Assembly (NCBI GenBank): GCA_029204225.1 | Contig: CM055096.1 | Span: 28,161,995-28,225,994, forward strand | Reading direction: 5' to 3' | DNA length: 64,000 bases | Origin: Diphasiastrum complanatum | Lineage: Eukaryota; Streptophyta; Lycopodiopsida; Lycopodiales; Lycopodiaceae | Shown: piece after piece, positions 57,344 to 64,000 of the stretch | How the letters are laid out: every line of letters begins with the position of its first letter | Position numbering within the stretch: the first letter of the stretch is position 1 | Notes under the pieces: generated by a model | Told to the model about the DNA's origin: nothing | Databases searched by the model: none | What the model saw: only the letters and a program-made list of their open reading frames with translations | Program-made: the position numbers and the translations under genes

Positions 57344-59740
57344 CTAAGGAAGGAATCTAGGGAATCTCAGTTTAAGGTCACGTTCCTTCTCCCAAGTATC
57401 ATCGTCCTTGGAACTTCTTTTCCAACGAACCAAGTACTCAGTTACCTGCCGGTTTCTGAGCCCACGTTGACGTACATCAACAATGGCCTGTGGTTCAGTA
57501 GGTACAAAGAATGATAGGTCCAGCCGAGCTAAGTCCTCCTGAGGCATTAATTTTAGTTAACCTGTCAACTATTACCCAAATGGCATCATTTTGCTTCCCC
57601 GTCCGAGGTAGCCCAACCACAAAGTCCATGGAAATGCTTTCCCACTTTCTTTCAGGAATTTCCAAGGGCATTAACAAACCAGCTGCCTTAAGTCTTTCAG
57701 CTTTATTAACTTGGCATTGCGCACACTTGCGAACATATGCCTCCACTTGACTTTTTAAATTTGGCCAGTAAAAGTTCCTTTTTACTAAGTCAAGCGTCCT
57801 TTGAGCGCCAGGGTGCCCTGCACACGGGCTGTCATGACATTCAGGCAGGATTTGGGCCCTTATATCATCATTTTCTGGCACACAAACTTTTCCATTTCGG
57901 AAAAGTAACCCATTCCTATGGAATAGTCTCTTTGTATCCTGTCCTGAGGAGAAATCTTGGAATCCTGCATTCCAAGCTCATCACTAGATCTAGAAGAACC
58001 TGCTAGGACGTCTAGCCAAATACGACCGAAGTACCTATCGGTCTTACACAAATCTCTTAAGGACAGATACAACTCAGATTGGATCTCAGAAAAGCTTAAC
58101 TGATTAACCTCTCCAATCCGGCTTAAGGCATCCGCGACACTATTAGAGGTACCCTTCCGGTACTCAATGTCATAATGGAATTCTTGGAGCATCTCTGACC
58201 ATCTGGCCTTACGACCCCTAAGGTCGACCGCATCGTTAATATACTTTAACGCTCGATGGTCAGTAACTATAGTAAACTGGGAGCCATACAAGTAATATCT
58301 CCAAACTTTTAGGGCATTAATGACAGCAAAAAGTTCCTTGTCATAGGTGGAATACCGCCTTTGAGCAGGGTCCAACTTCTTGCTTTCAAAAGCTACCGAT
58401 CTACCATCCTGATATAGGACTGCGCCTATAGCATAGTCACTGGCATCCGTTTCAAGTACATACGGCTTGTTAGGATCCACTATGTGTAGAATAGGCGCTG
58501 TAGCTACACAGTATTTGAGGTTCTCAAAACTCTGATTCAACTCTTCAGTCCAAGTAACTGGAGGACTGAACTTACTGTGCCGGCTAACTTTTCTAGCCCC
58601 TCTGAGGACATTCGTCAAGGCCAATGCAATTAATGCATAGTTCAAGATGAGTCTATGAAAAAACCCCGTAAATCCCAAAAAGGACTTAACCTCCCGGATG
58701 GTTTTAGGGATAGGCCATTCACGTACTTGTCGGACTTTATTTGGGTCAATTTCCATGGAACCCATGGTCCGAAATAATGTGACCAAGGTATAACAACCTC
58801 TTCTGAAAGAACACACATTTGGACTTTTTGGCAAAAAGCTGCTCCTGTCTAAGTAACTTTAAGACAGTCCTGAGATGCTCCTCATGCTCCTCCAAGGTCT
58901 TACTATAGATGAGAATATCATCTAAGTAGACTATTACGAACTTTCCCAGATATGGACGAAGAAGATCGTTCATCATCTGCTGGAAAGTCGCTGGAGCATT
59001 TGTCAAGCCAAAAGGTAAAACCAGAAACTCATAATGGCTGTACCTAGTTCTAAACCCGGTTTTTTCAATATCCTCAGTCTTTATGCGAATCTGATGATAC
59101 CCTGATCTCAAATCGATTTTGGTGAAGTACTTTGCACCATGCAATCGATCAACCAATGCATCCATTCGCGGCAAAGGATAACGGTTTTTAATCGTTAACT
59201 TATTCAACTTTTTAAAGTCCACACAAAGACGAGTACCTCCGCCTTTTTTTATCAACAAGGAGTACAGGTGCCCCCCAGGGAGATTTACTAGGCCTAACAT
59301 GGCCCATCTTAAGGTAATTTTGCAGCTGCCTATAAACCTCATCCTCCTCAGTAGTACTCATCCTATATGGATACAGTGATATAGGAGAACTACCAGGAAT
59401 CAGTTTAATACCATGGTCAACACCCCTAGAGGGGGGAAGACCCTCAGGAAGCTGTTCAGGAAATACATCGTTAAATTCTTGTCTAAGTTTCCTAAAAATT
59501 TCACCTTTCGGCGATTTTTCTTGTTTTAGGTTATTAGACATTAATTCCATTTGGAGATTGTAGAATTGCAAACTACATTCTTCATGGTAAGTAAAATCCT
59601 TTAACCAACATAAATAAGAACTGCAATCAACAATATCCATACATTTAACAGTTTCCAAAGCAGAAAGCATATACGAAGTAGAAATATCAACATTTCCATT
59701 CAATTCTATGAGTGAGCCGTTATGTAAGAACGACAAACTG
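57344..59740 (-). pseudogene. Ty3-gypsy chromovirus pol remnant, abutted by the LINE
   Basis: Right to left: protease-RT linker (FNDVFPEQLPEGLPPSRGVD), RT (59342-58746; [28 protein letters not shown]), RNase H (ETDASDYAIGAVLYQ, TIVTDHRALKYIND), integrase zinc finger (ECHDSPCAGHPGAQRTLD, CAQCQVNKAERLKAAG) and core start [13 protein letters not shown]...VIVDRLTK. There the frame jumps to the chromodomain end (GLRNRQVTEYLVRWKRSSKD, DDTWEKERDL), so the second and third catalytic acids of integrase are deleted. A frameshift lies near 58800. Gag and protease are absent where the LINE begins at about 59740. Confidence 0.93.
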
Positions 59741-62700
59741 TGTGTTACATAGTGGTGGCCTCTGATGATGAACTCTGGACGGTCGAGGAAGACGCTGGAG
59801 CTTCTGTCGGCGAGCTAGAATGTCAATCTCACTATCAGAAGTATCCTCCGTAACTCTTTTCTGAAAGAAAAGTGTAATATGTAGCTGGCTGTGGTCAACA
59901 TCCTGATCACCTGGCATAAGTGAAGATCTCAAGGAGAACAACTCTCGCAAAAGTAAACCAACACATCTCGCATCGGGATAGGCAAAGAAGGAACCAAGCG
60001 TGAGTGGAGTGTCCCGATAAAAATTGTGGTATCTGCCTCTGATCCCATAGTAAGCTAGACATAAGAAAATAAAGTGAAACTCATCCTCAACCTCCTGTAA
60101 TGGACAACATCAACAGATCCGTAATGGTCGTGGCATGTCTGTGTATCTGCTAGTCTCAATAGCGAGCTGATGAGAAGAGACCCGAAGCTGACCGATGCGG
60201 TAGCGCAGGCCAAAAGACAACGGCTGAGAGAGATAACTCGGTCTAACGTGAAGCCCTGAAGCATCTAAGTGAAGAAAGTGAATGCGGTAGAACTGAAGCT
60301 TAACCCGTGAAGGATCAAGGTGAGACCAAACAGTATGTATGTATGCTCTGTAGATCCGTCTACGAATGAACGCATGAGTCCCATTGGGGAGGTCAGACAT
60401 AGATAATCCCCAACTATGTAGAAAGTCCGAAGCATACTGAAACCATGAAGACTTAGCCCGCTGCCCAACCAAAGTGCAAGAGGATGTAAAAGCCGCTACC
60501 ACGATCTGGAGGAATCAAGCTCTGAGATTCTGTGAATGAATGTGATAATCCTGAAAATAGCCTCGACAAGTAGTGGAGGAGAAGCAAACTCTGCCAAAAT
60601 AATCTCATGAGGAACGGACTGCTTGGCCCGAATCATCCGGCTAAGCATGTGAATATGTAAACGCGAGATATCACTCCAAGTATCTCTAGATAAGCCTGGG
60701 CACCATGTCTCTGCTGAGTATAGTGCCACTGGAGAAACAGTCAAAGAAAAGAGACGACATTGTGTGTCTGGATCATGCACATAACAAGTAGAGGAAAACC
60801 TCTCCATCTGAACAAGAGCAGAGCGCCCCTTGCGGAGCCTAGCCAATGCGGCTGGTCGAAACGAAAGCAATGGGCTAGAAAAGAGAACACCCAGGTAAGT
60901 GTAAGACGCTACTATTTCTAGAGGCTATCCATCAAAATAGAACATAGTATCTCTCTATGCTGCCTGTTGGTGTTAAACGCCATAACCTTAGTCTTTCCAA
61001 TGTTCACCATTAGCCCCCATATCTGACAGAAAGTATACAAAGCATCCAGATGTCGCTGAAGTCCTGTAGCTGAACTAGATAGTAAAATCACATCATCTGC
61101 ATAAAGAAGGATGGGGATAACAATATCCGCTAAAAGACAGCCATTCCCCCCTTCTTCCCGAATAATATGCTCAAGGTCGTCAATGTATAAAGCAAAAAGG
61201 GTTGGTGATAAAGGACATCCCTGCTTTACTCCGACCGTACTATGAATATATGAAGACCATCCATCTCCATCACGAAATCTGGCCAAAACTCTCTCATATA
61301 ATGTGATGATAGCAGCAATGATCTCCTTTGAGAAACCAAGGGATGCCAGACGTTGGAGCAGCAAGTGTCGCGAAACTGAATCAAATGCTTTGTGGAAGTC
61401 CACAAAACAACAATAGACTCTCTGTTTCCTGAACTTCGCTGCCTCAATGATACATCTCAGTATGAATATCTGGTCTGCTGTGTAGTAGCCTGCTCTAAAA
61501 CCTGCCTGTACCATAGCATATAACTCCTCTGTCTCTGCATGAGCGCTGATGATAGACTGCTAACCGAACCATAGAGCTTAGTCATAGTGTGGCTAATCAT
61601 AATAGTACGATAGTTGTCTACATTCAGAGGATCATCAGCCTTAAGTATAGGGTGTAAAAGGTTAGTACACCAAGGTGTGGGAAGGCCAAAAATAACAGAT
61701 TGGTTAAAAACGTAGGAGATGTATGGAGCAACAATATGGGCGAGTGAAAAGGGTGAATTCTGAATGTCGGGGTGAGAGAGAGATGGAAGGAGAGTCAATT
61801 GTATAAAGTTTTGCAGCATAGTCAATGCACGATTCAATGGCAATAGGAGTTGGCATACATGAGTTTTTAGAAAACATCTTCCAAAAGAAGGTGGAAGAAG
61901 AAGAGTCCAAAGGATCAATGAGTTTTTGTGCCAGAGACTGAAAGTACATGGTCTTCTTTTGCAAAGTCATCCTACAATATTCTCTTTGTTTAGATGCTAA
62001 GGTGTCGGGAGAATGATTTTGAGCATAAACAACCTGCTTGTGTAGAGAGAGGCACTCATCATCATACCATCTATTGTAAGTGCGTTTATAAGATGAGAAA
62101 GTTTTGGAAGGATATGCAGTATTGGCTGAGCAAAGAAGCGACTGAGATAAAAAGGCGGCTTGCTGGTCCACTGAAGATGAGAAGGGGAAATCGTCGAGCA
62201 TTGTGGCCAGAGAGGAAGTGTAAGTAGGAAGACCAATTGGAGAGAAAGGACGATGGTGGCGTGTGGAATGCGGAGTCGTAACAGTACCAAGAGTAGCATG
62301 GCCAAGAGACAGGAGCAATAGAGAGTGATCAGAGATGGTAGGGTGCATAATATGAAAAGTATGAAGAAATGGAGTTAAGGCTGGTGAGCCAATGAAGTAG
62401 TCAACAACGCTGTGTCCACCACCGTGCGGATGGCAGGTAAAAACTGATGATGATGGTCACCGAGAAAGGCCATTCAGAATGGCTAAAGAGTGAGCTTCTG
62501 CAAGTCCAATCAACTGTTCTCCAAAGTGTGTAGCTGGGGTATCAGCATCCTGAGAGGCCCTGTCCAAACCCACATCCAAAACTTGAATATGTAGGAAATC
62601 ACTATCTGCATGAAACTCTGTCTGCTGGGTGTTGGTGCGAGCGTTAAAATCGCCTGCTAATAAAATAAGGCCCTGCTGTGCAAAGCTGGCTATATCATCT

Positions 62701-63140
62701 GAAAGAGCCTGGAAGGGGTCACCACCATAATCTGCAAAAGCTGATGTTTGAGGTGCAAAATAACAAACTGCTATAAAGAGATCTTGAGGTAGCCCAAAGA
62801 AGTTACCATAAAACTGTAACCAAATAAATTGTGCAAATGGATCACTTTTGAGTAGCTTAAAATGAGTACGAAAAACTTCCTTGGTAAGACATGCAACACC
62901 ACCAGATCCACGCGTGGTTTTACCTCTTACGAAAGACCTGTACGTTGAATACCATGAGTAATTTTGAATAACTGGAAGAGGTCGATATAGTGATTCATGA
63001 GTCTCCGCTAAGAGCAAAATATCACATTTCTGTAAAAAGGAGTGAAAATCCCCTGCCGAAGAAGATGAATTTACACCGTTACAATTCCAGAAACCAATCC
63101 GTAATGGCTGAGGGGATCTTGGGTTGTTGTGCCCGGGATC
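59741..63140 (-). pseudogene. LINE ORF2: APE endonuclease and reverse transcriptase
   Basis: Right to left: the endonuclease starts LRIGFWNCNGVNSSS (63110), AETHESLY, GKTTRGSGGVACL, LILLAGDFNARTNTQQTEF and, after a frameshift near 62455, GGGHSVVDYFIGS and TISDHSLLL (the Asn, Glu, Asp-Asn and Ser-Asp-His signatures of APE-type EN). The RT (61918-60918) has HTMTKLYGS, AGFRAGYYTADQIFILR, VDFHKAFDSVSRHLLLQRL, GVKQGCPLSPTLFALYIDDL and PILLYADDVILLSS. The C-terminal region ends in a Cys-rich CC..EVEDEFHFI..CLAY motif near 60090. At least four breaks (near 62455, 61700, 61480, 60500) make it inactive. The LINE clade is unresolved. Confidence 0.92.
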
Positions 63141-63149
63141 CCCGATTCC

Positions 63150-64000
63150 CTATTGTGAAATCTTATCGTAAAATTTAGGCTTGCCTTCAATAAAGACCAC
63201 TCTTTGATTCCTAGCATTGGCCTCCTGAATGACCAATTTCCTCGCTTGCCATTGTGTGTGTGTTAGGTAGTCATCTATAAAAATAAAAGAGCTTAGCTCG
63301 AAGGCGTAAAGCAGAATTACGTTGTTCAATGGAGCGAAACTTTATGAATAGGACCTTATCATCAAATTTGCTCCGCCAAGCAGTGTCAAATCCCTCCAGA
63401 TTATGTGCAAGTTTAGATACAAGAAGGTCTTTCGCCTCATCAAGGGCCTTGTTTCCATTGGGGATACCCCTAAGTCGTATATTAAGAGCCTTCTTGGCTC
63501 TTCTCTCTTGTTCTGTAAAAACATTCTCTAAGGTAGAATTCACTAATGAAGGTTGAACTTGGTTAGAGGAATTACCAGCTTGCTTAAGAATTGAAGCCCA
63601 AGTACGAGTGTCTTCCACTTCCTTTGCCAAAGATGAGATTTTACTTTCCACATCTTGCTGTGAATGAGTGTCCTGTATCCCTTTCTCTTTCATCCTGTCA
63701 ATGGTGCTTTGTAAATCCTTATTCTGTAGATTGACCCTGGTAAGTTTTCCATGAAGTGTCTGATTTTGTAGCTGCAATTTTCTGATGAATTGGAACACTT
63801 CTTTGAACTGGTGTTGTAGGTAGTTGTTGAGAGATTCAAAGTCAAATAAGTTGCTAGGTTGTAATTGTTCAACAAGGATATGGTAAGCAAGGCAGGAATC
63901 TGTAAGAGATAGCTACAATGGAGAATGAGGTGATGAGAAGGACAGACCGGCAAACGAAAGGGAAGAGCCAGTGATGGCTGACTGGCCATCAGAATGGCAT
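63150..64000 (-). pseudogene. LINE ORF1: coiled coil, RRM-like and C-terminal domains
   Basis: Minus strand, open from the window edge with one stop near 63913. It has a heptad-rich stretch (FQFIRKLQLQNQTLHGKLTR, LQNKDLQSTIDRMKEKG, 63800-63680), an RRM-like part starting NIRLRGIPNGNKALDEAKDL and ending VLFIKFRSIEQRNSALRLR, and, after a frameshift in a T-run near 63285, a C-terminal domain FIFIDDYLTHTQWQARKLVI to FIEGKPKFYDKIS, stop at 63150. That order is the L1-type ORF1p (Transposase_22-like) RNA-binding chaperone plan. The C-terminal part matches the fragment at 11937-12150. Confidence 0.8.

Overview
The window looks like nuclear DNA of a land plant, probably one with a large, transposon-filled genome; a fern, lycophyte or gymnosperm fits better than a compact angiosperm, but that is inference. 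The signs are GT-AG introns of up to 6.4 kb that carry retrotransposons, plant-type Ty1-copia and Ty3-gypsy (chromodomain) elements, an APE-type LINE, Penelope-like reverse transcriptase relics, and two host genes of plant type.

Only two host genes are convincing. (1) At 5489-14520 (+), the 3' half of a CDKAL1-type tRNA methylthiotransferase: four coding exons for the end of the radical-SAM domain, a TRAM-like domain, a Cys-rich spacer and a C-terminal membrane anchor. Its 5' exons lie left of the window. Its second visible intron (5875-12245) is full of retroelement pieces. (2) At about 46.9-55.07 kb (+), a Sec14/CRAL-TRIO phosphatidylinositol-transfer gene of the plant SFH class: nine exons whose splice phases all join. 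Its 3' end is not seen.

The rest is layered mobile DNA. 0.2-1.1 kb: Penelope-like RT relic. 1.4-4.0 kb: copia pol (-). 10.1-11.7 kb: 3' end of a gypsy element (+). 14.8-16.7 kb: copia LTR, PBS and gag (+), fused to gypsy RT-RH-IN-chromodomain plus LTR (16.75-20.5 kb, +). 20.5-26.9 kb: no recognised gene, several microsatellites. 26.9-36.4 kb: copia material (-) whose gag is split by a 5.3 kb element (30955-36264). That element is packed with the palindrome GCGTGGATWATCCACGC, carries two divergent spliced coding units, and itself contains an 86 bp tRNA-like SINE with a 15 bp target duplication. 38.8-44.4 kb: another copia pol (-) with its LTR, next to an unrecognised minus-strand coding block. 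52.2-52.6 kb: a MITE in a Sec14 intron. 55.4-56.0 kb: a second Penelope-like relic. 56.9-59.7 kb: gypsy (-), abutted by a LINE with ORF1 and ORF2 (59.7-64 kb, -).

A family of short retroposons runs through the window (about 4.3, 6.6, 11.7, 54.65 and perhaps 54.8 kb). They share a 3' stem-loop whose lower stem is conserved (TGTCTT/AAGACA) while the upper stem differs between copies yet stays paired. It is followed by ATTAATAAAGC and, in most copies, a (CT)n tail. This family and the palindrome-rich nested element are the best candidates for something not yet described.
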